Assembly: GCA_029940245.1 (NCBI GenBank)
Contig: JAOZRF010000042.1
Location: 1 to 12,086 of the forward strand
Origin: Desulfobacula sp.
Lineage (GTDB): Bacteria; Desulfobacterota; Desulfobacteria; Desulfobacterales; Desulfobacteraceae
Direction: 5' to 3'
Length of the DNA: 12,086 nt
The notes beneath the pieces were generated by a model. That model was not told the origin of the DNA. It was given only the letters and a program-made list of their open reading frames with translations, and did no database searches. The translations under genes were made by a program, and so were the position numbers. Each line of letters starts with the position of its first letter. Position 1 is the stretch's first letter. Positions 1 to 6,929 of the stretch are shown here, piece by piece.

Positions 1-990
1 CCGAGCATATTTTGAAATGGTTTCTCTGTGGATATGTAACCGCTGGGCAATACGAACATGAGGGATGCCAAGCCGTGTCATCAGGGCAACTTTGATTTCA
101 GTGCAAAATTCCTGTTGGGAGCTCTTTGTTTTTTGTTCTTTTTTCTGGTTTATTTTTTTTAAATGATCTGCGAATTTTCCGATTTCTCTCGCACTGAATT
201 CATTTAACTTAAGTTTTGGCAAAAGATCATTATTCTTATCTTTAAACGGGATAGAATTTTTCTTGGTAACCTCGTGAAAAGCCTTGTCAGACACCTGCGC
301 AAGCTTTGCAAGAGCTTTGGTCTGCGCCTTATTCAAGTCGTATTTAACAGATGCTTTTTGAACTTTTGAGGGAATGTCGGTTAATAAAATCAGATCGTGA
401 ACCAAAAAAGACTGCCATTTTAATGGTTTAGGGAGGTTTTTAAAGATTGCTTTTACCATTTCCACATATTTGTGGAAATGGTTATTAGATTCATCTGAAA
501 CCATGTAGTCCCTATCCTTGTTAACCCTTATAGAATCAAGCTTTGACAGCAATTTATGGACTCTTTCAAGGGGTGTTTTACCTACCGTCAAATAGTGAAG
601 CTCTTTGCCCATTTCCACATCAATGATTTCAATGGTGGCTTCAATGGATTCTATTGCTGACAGATCTTTTCTTAAAAGATTTTCTGTAGCAGCTATCCTT
701 CTTGCCTGAAGATCATCTACTTTAACTATTTTTGCCTGAATAACACTATAATCAGTGTGATTTCTAATTGCTCTGAGTCTTCGCTCCCCTGCGATAAGCT
801 GATACCGGCCTTTTTTTTGCGGCCGGACGATGATCGGCTCAATCAATCCATCTTTTAAAATACTTGCTCCAAGTTCTTTTAAGCTGTTTTCATCAAAGTA
901 TTTGCGGTGTTGATAGGGAGAAGGATCAATTTTTTGAATGTCTATCAGACTAAAAGAAAAATGATAATGTTTATTGTCAATTATCGACAT
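1..990 (-). CDS. ParB-like N-terminal domain protein with C-terminal HTH (partial, 3' end outside window)
   Basis: The open frame runs from an ATG at 990 through 330 codons to the window edge without a stop, so the C-terminus is missing. Residues about 15-110 form a ParB/Spo0J N-terminal (ParB-like nuclease or CTPase fold) domain. Visible landmarks are FDE at 32-34, GLIEPIIV at 48-55, the GERR signature at 68-71 and the EN pair at 103-104 before RKDLS. The usual ParB central helix-turn-helix is not obvious. The middle (about 115-280) is a Lys-rich helical region that I do not recognise. A clear helix-turn-helix lies at about 306-328 (IAQRLHIHRETISKY). The start has a GAGGG ribosome site 8 nt upstream. 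No ParA is visible, so a chromosome-segregation role is unsupported. A DNA-binding regulator or a mobile-element accessory protein is equally possible. The family call is firm for the N-terminal domain; the function is unknown. Confidence 0.85.
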   Translation of the reverse strand, partial: MSIIDNKHYHFSFSLIDIQKIDPSPYQHRKYFDENSLKELGASILKDGLIEPIIVRPQKKGRYQLIAGERRLRAIRNHTDYSVIQAKIVKVDDLQARRIAATENLLRKDLSAIESIEATIEIIDVEMGKELHYLTVGKTPLERVHKLLSKLDSIRVNKDRDYMVSDESNNHFHKYVEMVKAIFKNLPKPLKWQSFLVHDLILLTDIPSKVQKASVKYDLNKAQTKALAKLAQVSDKAFHEVTKKNSIPFKDKNNDLLPKLKLNEFSAREIGKFADHLKKINQKKEQKTKSSQQEFCTEIKVALMTRLGIPHVRIAQRLHIHRETISKYAR

Positions 991-1033
991 GATCTTAACC
1001 CTCTATAAAAAAAATATTGCAAAGGTTCAAAGG

Positions 1034-1063
1034 TATAGAAGTTTTTATAAAAAATATTATCAA
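1034..1063 (-). promoter_or_regulatory. putative promoter for the ParB-like gene
   Basis: On the minus strand, TTGATA (1063-1058) and TCTATA (1039-1034) are separated by 18 bp. This would leave a leader of roughly 35 nt before the ATG at 990. A second match, TTGAAC with TATAGA 17 bp further on, lies closer to the gene but would start transcription almost at the ATG, after the ribosome site, so I favour the first. This is a consensus match only in a very AT-rich stretch. Confidence 0.35.
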
Positions 1064-1095
1064 TAAAGTAAAATTAATATGACACAAGTGTTATT

Positions 1096-1153
1096 ACTTT
1101 TCAACATGGAAACGCCATGGTTTTACTATGTTTTGACTTTTCAAAGGGAAACG
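1096..1153. repeat. pair of near-identical direct repeats in the divergent intergenic region, candidate operators
   Basis: ACTTTTCAACATGGAAACG at 1096-1114 and ACTTTTCAAAGGGAAACG at 1136-1153 share ACTTTTCAA and GGAAACG around a 2-3 nt variable centre. Their starts are exactly 40 bp apart, close to four helical turns, so both could lie on about the same face of the DNA. The downstream copy occupies the spacer of the proposed ispF promoter, where a bound protein would block RNA polymerase. The upstream copy overlaps the palindrome at 1105-1119. The binding protein is unknown; the divergently encoded HTH protein is one candidate. Confidence 0.5.
1105..1119. repeat. short palindrome CATGG-N5-CCATG
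   Basis: CATGG at 1105-1109 and CCATG at 1115-1119 are perfect inverted arms around AAACG. The dyad overlaps the end of the upstream direct repeat and lies just upstream of the -35 element of the ispF promoter. This suits binding of a dimeric regulator. The arms are only 5 bp, so chance is possible. Confidence 0.35.
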
Positions 1154-1161
1154 AATATATT
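1133..1161 (+). promoter_or_regulatory. putative sigma70 promoter of ispF-cysS
   Basis: TTGACT (1133-1138) and TATATT (1156-1161) are separated by 17 bp, close to the consensus for a housekeeping promoter. Transcription would begin near 1168, giving a short AT-rich leader before the ispF start at 1194. The spacer contains the second copy of the direct repeat, so the promoter is likely to be controlled. The call rests on sequence match and position. Confidence 0.6.
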
Positions 1162-1193
1162 ATTTTTAATTTTTATATTGCATGATTGGATAA

Positions 1194-1712
1194 ATGATTA
1201 ATATTAAACCTATGGCAGGACCAGACTATAAAATAGGATCAGGGTATGACGTCCACAAGCTTGTACCTGACAGAAAGCTGATCATTGGTGGAGTGGATAT
1301 TGATTTTGATAGGGGGCTTTTGGGCCACTCTGATGCAGATGTGTTGATTCATGCAGTATGTGATGCTGTTTTAGGGGCTACAGGACTGGGCGACATTGGA
1401 GAGCATTTCCCTGATACTGATCCCGAATATAAAGGGATTTCAAGTATGATCCTGCTTAAAAAATGCGGACGGCTCTTGGAAAAAAAAGGATGTCATATTG
1501 CAAATATGGATTGTATTGTGTTTGCCCAGGTTCCAAAAATAAGCCCCTACAAGAGACAAATGGAAGAAAATATTGCCAGGGTTTTGAATATGGATTCAAC
1601 CCTTGTTAATGTAAAGGCAACCACAACTGAAAAGCTGGGATTTATTGGAAAAGAGCAGGGCATTGCAGCCCAGTGTACTCTATTGGTAAAAACCGGCCGG
1701 TCAGAAAAATAA
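1194..1712 (+). CDS. ispF: 2-C-methyl-D-erythritol 2,4-cyclodiphosphate synthase
   Basis: IspF converts CDP-methylerythritol 2-phosphate to the 2,4-cyclodiphosphate with release of CMP, in the MEP route to isoprenoids, in the cytoplasm. The metal ligands of the family are in place: D19 and H21 in GYDVH, and H53 in the IHAVCDA segment. HSDADV (45-50), GDIGEHFPDTD and the C-terminal TTTEKLGFIGK motif are also canonical. The 172-aa product is about 12-15 residues longer than usual because the N-terminus is extended before IGSGYDVH. The ATG at 1212 (Met7) would give a more normal length, but neither start has a strong ribosome site. The stop codon TAA overlaps an ATG that could begin a longer cysS product. 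The partner gene ispD is not adjacent, which differs from the frequent ispD-ispF order. Confidence 0.96.
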   Translation: MINIKPMAGPDYKIGSGYDVHKLVPDRKLIIGGVDIDFDRGLLGHSDADVLIHAVCDAVLGATGLGDIGEHFPDTDPEYKGISSMILLKKCGRLLEKKGCHIANMDCIVFAQVPKISPYKRQMEENIARVLNMDSTLVNVKATTTEKLGFIGKEQGIAAQCTLLVKTGRSEK

Positions 1713-1726
1713 TGGGAAAGATAATA

Positions 1727-3160
1727 ATGAGTTTAAAAGTTTATAATACATTAATAGGTAAAAAAGAAGAATTTATCCCCATAAAAGAAGGTAAGGTAGG
1801 CATGTATGTCTGCGGACCGACGGTATATGATACCAGTCATATTGGCCATGCCCGTTCCGTGGTTGTTTTTGACACGATTTTCAGGTGGTTAACCCAGCTG
1901 GGATATGATGTCACCTATGTCAGGAATTTTACAGATGTGGATGACAAAATTATTAAAAAATCCAATGAGATCGGCCAGGACTGTGCTGTCATTACAGAAA
2001 AATATATTGATGAATTTCACAATGAAATGGATGCCCTCAATGTATTAAGACCCAGTGTTGAACCCAAGGCCACTGAACATATCCGACACATTATTGATTT
2101 TATCCAGATGCTTATCGAAAGGGGCAAAGCCTACCATGTTGATGGAGGGGATGTCTATTTTTCCATTGATTCCTTTAAGGGTTATGGAAAACTTTCCGGC
2201 CGGAATCCTGATGACATGAGGGCAGGGGCAAGGATTGCAGTAGATGAGAAAAAAAACAATCCCCTGGATTTTACCCTGTGGAAACCTGCAAAACCCGGGG
2301 AACCTTCCTGGGAACGCCCCTGGGGTGAAGGAAGACCGGGCTGGCATATTGAATGTTCAGCCATGAGTTATGAATACCTTGGAGAAAGCTTTGATATCCA
2401 TGGAGGCGGCAAAGACCTGATATTCCCTCATCATGAAAATGAGATTGCCCAGAGCGAGGCTGTATTTGACGTCCAATTTGTTAAATATTGGATTCACAAC
2501 GGGTTTGTTGACATTAACAATGAAAAAATGTCAAAATCTCTGGGTAATTTTACCATGATCAAAGAAGTTCTTTCGACCTATTCCCCGGAAGTGATCCGTA
2601 TGTTTCTTTTGTCTAATCATTACAGAAGCCCCATTGATTACAGCGAAGACTCCATGAGAGAAATCTCTTTGGGGCTGGACAGGATTTATGCATTTCTTGA
2701 AAGACTGGAAACTGCCGGTGTCAAAGTTGATAATTCGCTGAAAGGAGATCTGTGGAATGATTTTTCTAATGCCATGAATGATGATTTTAATTCTGCAAAG
2801 GCCCTGGGCCTTATTTTTGAATCAGTTAAAAAAGGGAACAGGCTACTGGATGAAACCAATGATACGCCTGATGGCAATATCCTTGAGACCCTGACATTTT
2901 TTTATAATGATATTAAAGTCATCTCCAATATCCTTGGCATCTTTTTGTTAGATCCCTCCTCCTATTTTAAATTTAAAAAAGACAAGGGCATGACAGATAA
3001 GGCAATTGATTCTTCTGAGATTGAAAAATTAATCCAGCAACGGGCAGATGCTCGTAAAAACAAGGATTTTTCAAAAGCCGATGAAATCAGGGATCATCTT
3101 CAGGCCAGGAATATTGTCCTTGAGGATGGATCAGAAGGGACAACCTGGCGGTTTAAATAG
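1727..3160 (+). CDS. cysS: cysteinyl-tRNA synthetase
   Basis: CysRS charges tRNA-Cys with cysteine in the cytoplasm. The chosen start at 1727 gives 477 aa beginning MSLKVYNTL, which aligns with known CysRS N-termini. It has a GGGAAAG ribosome site 6 nt upstream. The frame is open further up, with ATGs at 1673 and 1712, but that part shows no family resemblance. The class I signatures are HIGH at 38-41 and KMSKS at 267-271. The four zinc ligands that select cysteine are present as C29, C210, H235 and E239, each offset by one from E. coli. The C-terminal tRNA-binding part ends with the usual RADARKNKDFSKADEIRD and TTWRFK segments. The gene follows ispF by 14 bp and probably shares its promoter. 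It is intact and of normal length. Confidence 0.97.
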   Translation: MSLKVYNTLIGKKEEFIPIKEGKVGMYVCGPTVYDTSHIGHARSVVVFDTIFRWLTQLGYDVTYVRNFTDVDDKIIKKSNEIGQDCAVITEKYIDEFHNEMDALNVLRPSVEPKATEHIRHIIDFIQMLIERGKAYHVDGGDVYFSIDSFKGYGKLSGRNPDDMRAGARIAVDEKKNNPLDFTLWKPAKPGEPSWERPWGEGRPGWHIECSAMSYEYLGESFDIHGGGKDLIFPHHENEIAQSEAVFDVQFVKYWIHNGFVDINNEKMSKSLGNFTMIKEVLSTYSPEVIRMFLLSNHYRSPIDYSEDSMREISLGLDRIYAFLERLETAGVKVDNSLKGDLWNDFSNAMNDDFNSAKALGLIFESVKKGNRLLDETNDTPDGNILETLTFFYNDIKVISNILGIFLLDPSSYFKFKKDKGMTDKAIDSSEIEKLIQQRADARKNKDFSKADEIRDHLQARNIVLEDGSEGTTWRFK

Positions 3161-3164
3161 TTTT

Positions 3165-3194
3165 CGGTCAGGCATTAGTTTATTTTTTTGACCG
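3165..3194. terminator. possible weak bidirectional stem between cysS and glnS
   Basis: CGGTCA (3165-3170) and TGACCG (3189-3194) can pair around an 18-nt loop in the narrow convergent junction, where the two stop codons are only 19 bp apart. The loop itself holds the run of seven T residues, and the flanking T-runs are short, so this is not a classical intrinsic terminator. It overlaps the last codons of glnS. Given only as the best candidate for ending transcription from either side. Confidence 0.22.
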
Positions 3195-4853
3195 TTTTGC
3201 CCAGACATCCCTTAAGCTCACAGTTCTGTTAAAAACCGGATTTTTTTTGTCTGCATTTTTGGAATCCAGACAGAAGTATCCCAGCCGCTCAAACTGGTAG
3301 GCAGTTTCAGGCGCTGCATTGATCAGACTTTTTTCCAGCTTGCAGGACTCCAGCGCTTCCAGAGAGTGGGGATTCAAGTTTTCAATAAAATCCTGTTTGT
3401 CCTGTTCCGGGTTTTCATCTTTAAACAGCCGGTCATATAGCCTTACCTCTGCATCAATGCAATCATTGGCATTAACCCAGTGAATGGTTCCTTTGACCTT
3501 TCTTCCATCCGGGGCATTTCCGCCCTTTGTTTCAGGGTCATAGGTGCAGATCAGTTCTGTTACATTACCGGATTCGTCCTTTATAACCTTTTGGCAGGTC
3601 ACAAGATACGCATATCGCAGCCGTACTTCACGGCCCGGGCCTAAGCGGAAGAATTTTTTTGGCGGATCTTCCATGAAATCATCCTGTTCCACATAGATCT
3701 GCCTGGAAAAGGTGATGGTTCTTGTGCCCATTTCTTCTTTCTGGGGATGATTTTTGGCGGTAAGCGCCTCGGTTTTGTCATCTGGATAATTTTCAATGGT
3801 GACCTTTAAAGGCCTTAAAACAGCCATGACCCTGGGGGCTTTTTCGTTTAAGTCATCTCTCAGGCAATTTTCCAGGATTGTCATATCGATGCGGCTTTCT
3901 TTTTTTGAAACGCCGATAATGTCGCAGAAATTTCTGATGGATTCAGGGGTATATCCTCTTCTTTTTATGCCTTCCAGAGTTGGGAGTCTCGGGTCATCCC
4001 ATCCTTGCACATGGTTTTCTTCTACAAGCCGCTGTAGTTTTCTTTTGCTTAAAACAGTATAATTGATATTCAATCGTGCAAATTCAATCTGCCGGGGATG
4101 GCAGGGGGTTTCAAGTTCATCCAGGGTCCAGTCGTACAATGGTCTGTGATCTTCAAATTCAAGGCTGCACAGGGAATGGGTAATACCTTCCAGAGCATCT
4201 GAAAGGCAATGGGCAAAATCGTACATGGGATAGATACACCATTGATCGTGGGTTCTGGGGTGAAACGCTTTTTTTACCCTGTAGATGATGGGATCACGAA
4301 GGTTGATATTGGGGGATGACATGTCGATTTTTGCCCTTAGGGTATGTTCGCCTTCGTCAAATTCACCGTTTTTCATCCGGGTAAAAAGATTCAGGTTTTC
4401 CTCAATAGATCTCTCCCTGTAAGGACTGTCTTTCCCGGGTTCTGTCAAGGTGCCGCGGTATTGTCTTAGATCATCTGCACTAAGGCTGCACACATAAGCT
4501 TTGCCCTTTTTAATCAATTCAACAGCAAAGTCATGGAGTCTTTCAAAATAGTCGGATGCAAAAAAAGGTGTTCCAAATTCAAATCCCAGCCAGTTGACTG
4601 TGGATTTAATGGAATCGATATAGACTTGTTTTTCTTTTGCCGGATTGGAATCATCAAATCTTAAATTGCACTTTCCATTAAATTTGTTGGCCATATTGAA
4701 ATTCAGGCAAATGGATTTTGCATGTCCTATATGAAGATATCCATTGGGTTCAGGTGGGAAGCGTGTGCAGACCTTACCGTCATTTTTATTATTTTCTATA
4801 TCTTTAATAATAATTGATTCAATAAAATGCTCTTTTTTATTTTCTGGTTCCAT
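3180..4853 (-). CDS. glnS: glutaminyl-tRNA synthetase
   Basis: GlnRS charges tRNA-Gln directly with glutamine in the cytoplasm. The 557-aa length matches the bacterial enzyme (about 554 aa). The class I signature [15 protein letters not shown] lies at 33-47, with HIGH at 41-44. The KMSKS equivalent LSKRK is at 268-272, the position found in E. coli. The C-terminal beta-barrel anticodon-binding part is complete, ending in [13 protein letters not shown]. The ATG at 4853 has an AAGGA site 11 nt upstream, a slightly long spacing. A 104-bp AT-rich gap separates it from the transporter gene upstream. The gap holds a weak TTGCCT/TAAATA promoter-like match (about 4925 to 4896), so glnS may have its own promoter or be read through. 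The gene converges on cysS. Nothing is missing or disrupted. Confidence 0.97.
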   Translation of the reverse strand: MEPENKKEHFIESIIIKDIENNKNDGKVCTRFPPEPNGYLHIGHAKSICLNFNMANKFNGKCNLRFDDSNPAKEKQVYIDSIKSTVNWLGFEFGTPFFASDYFERLHDFAVELIKKGKAYVCSLSADDLRQYRGTLTEPGKDSPYRERSIEENLNLFTRMKNGEFDEGEHTLRAKIDMSSPNINLRDPIIYRVKKAFHPRTHDQWCIYPMYDFAHCLSDALEGITHSLCSLEFEDHRPLYDWTLDELETPCHPRQIEFARLNINYTVLSKRKLQRLVEENHVQGWDDPRLPTLEGIKRRGYTPESIRNFCDIIGVSKKESRIDMTILENCLRDDLNEKAPRVMAVLRPLKVTIENYPDDKTEALTAKNHPQKEEMGTRTITFSRQIYVEQDDFMEDPPKKFFRLGPGREVRLRYAYLVTCQKVIKDESGNVTELICTYDPETKGGNAPDGRKVKGTIHWVNANDCIDAEVRLYDRLFKDENPEQDKQDFIENLNPHSLEALESCKLEKSLINAAPETAYQFERLGYFCLDSKNADKKNPVFNRTVSLRDVWAKRSKK

Positions 4854-4957
4854 GTATCTTTGTGTCCTTGATGTTATTTTTTAATATAGATTTCTTATTT
4901 ACCACAGATTTTATTTATCAGGCAAATACTAATAATTTTCTTTTGATAAAATTTATT

Positions 4958-6217
4958 TTATACGTTTTTGTCTCTAAGCAGCGGTTTCAGTGAAGCGGTC
5001 AGGAAAATGGCAATGATGCAAAGAATCGCCAGGATTAAAAAAACTGTTTTATAGCTGTGGGTTACATCGAATATATAGCCGGCCATAAAAGGACCAGTGG
5101 CACCGCCAATGGTGCTGGAAAAAATGACAATTCCGAAAAGAAGACCATGGGTCCTTGTCCCGAACTGCCTGGCAATCAAAGGGGACACCAGGGAAAAAAA
5201 ACCGCCGTGGGCAAAGCCGTAAATGGTGGCGAACAAATAAAACATCCATAAGGTTCCGGCTATCTGCAGCCAACTAAGTGCAGTTAATAGAAACAAGAGG
5301 CAGATAAGCAAGCCTGCCTTTTCTCCGATTCTGTCTCCGGCTCCGCCTATCAGAAATCTGCCTGCAATACTCACCCCGCCAATGGTTGACAGAACCCCGG
5401 CTGCAACTGCCGCGGGGATACCAAGATCAATGGCATGCTGAACAACGTGTATCAGGATGGTGTAGACACAGAAGAGGATGATAAAATAGATGACACAAAT
5501 CGTCCATAATTGCCTGGTGCGGATGGCTTCCCGAAAGGTCAATCCTGTTTCAATTTTTTTTAAATTCCCTGATGTATGGATGTTTTCATTATCAATGAAT
5601 TGTGCTTTCCGGATGGGATCCCGCACCAGGAACTGGGCAAGAAATATGACCGATAACAGGATAATAACAGCTAATATAGTAAATGAGGTGCGAAAGCCAT
5701 AAGCTTTTAAAAGCCATGTGATGAAAAAAGGCATGATAACCATTCCAACCCCGGTACCTACTTTTATGATGCCGCTCATCAAACCTCGTTTTTTTTTAAA
5801 CCATCTGGTTACCGTTGATAAAGGGATAACATCTATACCGCCCAGCCCGATACCGACAATAAGTCCATAGAATAGATATAGCTGCCAGGCAGAATTAACT
5901 TTTGCCGTCAACCAGAACCCCAGTCCAAGGAAGATGCCACAGGCACTCATGATAATCCTTGGCCCGAACCTGTCGTTCAGGTTTCCCATGAGCATGCTGG
6001 ATAAACCATGCACCAGGAAGCACAATGATGCAGCACCTGAGATCGTTGATCGTGACCAGCTAAATTCATTTATTAATGGGGCAAAAAATACGCCAAAGCT
6101 ATTGCTGGTTCCCCAGACAAAGGCCTGGATAAAAAAGGAAGCCAGTATGATGGTATAACCATAAAAAAGGGCCGGTCTTTTAATTGCCCTCAATCCGGAT
6201 GTTTTGTTCTTATTCAT
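4958..6217 (-). CDS. MFS transporter, monocarboxylate/oxalate-formate antiporter-like
   Basis: A 12-TM secondary transporter of the inner membrane, substrate unknown. With the start at 6217 it has 419 aa. The first TM begins at about residue 19 (YGYTIILASFF). The family loop-2 motif appears as DRFGPR at 82-87 and is echoed in the second half by GDRIGEKAG. The halves are joined by a hydrophilic loop of about 35 residues containing FIDNENIHTSGNLKK. The segment FGVFFAPLINEFSWSRSTISGA resembles monocarboxylate and oxalate:formate type carriers, so a small organic anion is a reasonable guess only. The frame is open to an ATG at 6268 (436 aa), but that start has no ribosome site. The ATG at 6217 follows AAGGA by 4 nt. 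The gene is divergent from the operon at 6367 and precedes glnS. Confidence 0.88.
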   Translation of the reverse strand: MNKNKTSGLRAIKRPALFYGYTIILASFFIQAFVWGTSNSFGVFFAPLINEFSWSRSTISGAASLCFLVHGLSSMLMGNLNDRFGPRIIMSACGIFLGLGFWLTAKVNSAWQLYLFYGLIVGIGLGGIDVIPLSTVTRWFKKKRGLMSGIIKVGTGVGMVIMPFFITWLLKAYGFRTSFTILAVIILLSVIFLAQFLVRDPIRKAQFIDNENIHTSGNLKKIETGLTFREAIRTRQLWTICVIYFIILFCVYTILIHVVQHAIDLGIPAAVAAGVLSTIGGVSIAGRFLIGGAGDRIGEKAGLLICLLFLLTALSWLQIAGTLWMFYLFATIYGFAHGGFFSLVSPLIARQFGTRTHGLLFGIVIFSSTIGGATGPFMAGYIFDVTHSYKTVFLILAILCIIAIFLTASLKPLLRDKNV

Positions 6218-6276
6218 CATTTCCTTGCCAATTCCCTGATCCTTTCTTGATTTTTCACGATACGCCATATAGAGTG

Positions 6277-6304
6277 TTGCAAGATTTAACCTTGTAAATA
6301 TAAA
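6277..6304 (+). promoter_or_regulatory. putative promoter of the TelA-DUF350 operon
   Basis: TTGCAA (6277-6282) and TATAAA (6299-6304) are separated by 16 bp and face the six-gene operon. Transcription would start near 6311, giving a leader of about 55 nt. No other promoter-like pair is obvious between the six genes, whose gaps are all under 45 bp. The surrounding sequence is AT-rich, so a chance match cannot be excluded. Confidence 0.42.
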
Positions 6305-6332
6305 GTTTTGTATTATTTTTTTAAAAATATTG

Positions 6333-6359
6333 TTGGTATGAATACCTTAAACCAAGGAG
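6333..6359 (+). promoter_or_regulatory. leader dyads overlapping the first ribosome site of the operon
   Basis: Three overlapping inverted matches lie just before the 6367 gene. They are GGTAT-GA-ATACC (6335-6346), TTGGT/ACCAA (6333-6337 with 6351-6355), and CCTT/AAGG (6345-6348 with 6354-6357). The last pairs with part of the AAGGAG ribosome site at 6354-6359. The first could be a DNA operator; the others could form a small hairpin that limits translation. The arms are 4-5 bp, so this is a weak but well-placed signal. Confidence 0.3.
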
Positions 6360-6366
6360 CAACACA

Positions 6367-6891
6367 ATGACAATGATCATTGCAGCAGCAATTTTTTTTA
6401 TTGTTATTATCGGCTTTGTCATTTATATGAAAAAGAATAAAGCCAAAGGATCTGAATCACAACATAAGGCATCCCCTTCTTTTACCCCAAAGACGGAAAT
6501 ATCTCCTGACCAAGAGTATAAAGCCATCCTGGATTCTTTATTAAAACTGAATATTCTATTGAGAAAAGACAAATATCTTTCAATGGAAATGACCGGGGAA
6601 ATTGAGGCCATTATTGATGATCTCATGGTGATTACCCCTTCCATGATAGAGCGATACCCCGGGGAAACGTTGACCTATGAAATCAAAAAAATCGGCAGAG
6701 AGCATCTTTACAAAACGGTTAAGGAATACCTTGATTTGTCGCAGGACAGCAGGAAAAATCAGTTTGACATATTTAAAAAAACAATCGGCAATCTCCATGA
6801 GGTCTCCAACCGGTCAAGGGATATTGTTGAGAAAAATGAGACTGCAGAATTTAAAACCATGGCAAATTTTCTTGCCGGCAAATTTTCTTAA
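6367..6891 (+). CDS. membrane-anchored protein of unknown function, upstream partner of TelA-like protein
   Basis: I do not recognise the family with confidence. The 174-aa product begins with one hydrophobic segment (residues 3-20) followed by KKNKAK. This predicts a single N-terminal TM anchor with the rest in the cytoplasm by the positive-inside rule. A polar linker (about 25-45) leads to a helical domain (about 48-174) with the segments LLKLNILLRKDKYLSMEM and TVKEYLDLSQ. In Bacillus a TelA-family gene (yaaN) follows xpaC, which encodes a membrane-anchored helical protein. This gene has the same position and general architecture, so an XpaC-like role is possible but not shown. The start has an AAGGAG site 7 nt upstream. 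It is the first gene of the operon, 38 bp before the TelA-like gene. Confidence 0.8.
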   Translation: MTMIIAAAIFFIVIIGFVIYMKKNKAKGSESQHKASPSFTPKTEISPDQEYKAILDSLLKLNILLRKDKYLSMEMTGEIEAIIDDLMVITPSMIERYPGETLTYEIKKIGREHLYKTVKEYLDLSQDSRKNQFDIFKKTIGNLHEVSNRSRDIVEKNETAEFKTMANFLAGKFS

Positions 6892-6929
6892 AAAAATGTA
6901 TTAAGAGAATATCTTTTCAGGAGGAGAAC

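Noticed and set aside
1673..1726. Upstream extension of cysS to the ATG at 1673 or 1712
   Set aside because: The extra residues are the ispF 3' end in another frame and do not align with CysRS; the start at 1727 has a ribosome site and the conserved N-terminus.
2045..2364. Minus-strand open frames of 60-100 codons inside cysS
   Set aside because: They lie wholly inside a well-supported gene, have no recognisable domains and read as Pro/Phe/Gly-rich shadow translations.
4946..4961. ATAAAAT-TT-ATTTTAT inverted repeat at the end of the transporter gene as a terminator
   Set aside because: The stem has only A-T pairs with a 2-nt centre and no following U-tract, so it would not terminate; it is expected in such AT-rich DNA.
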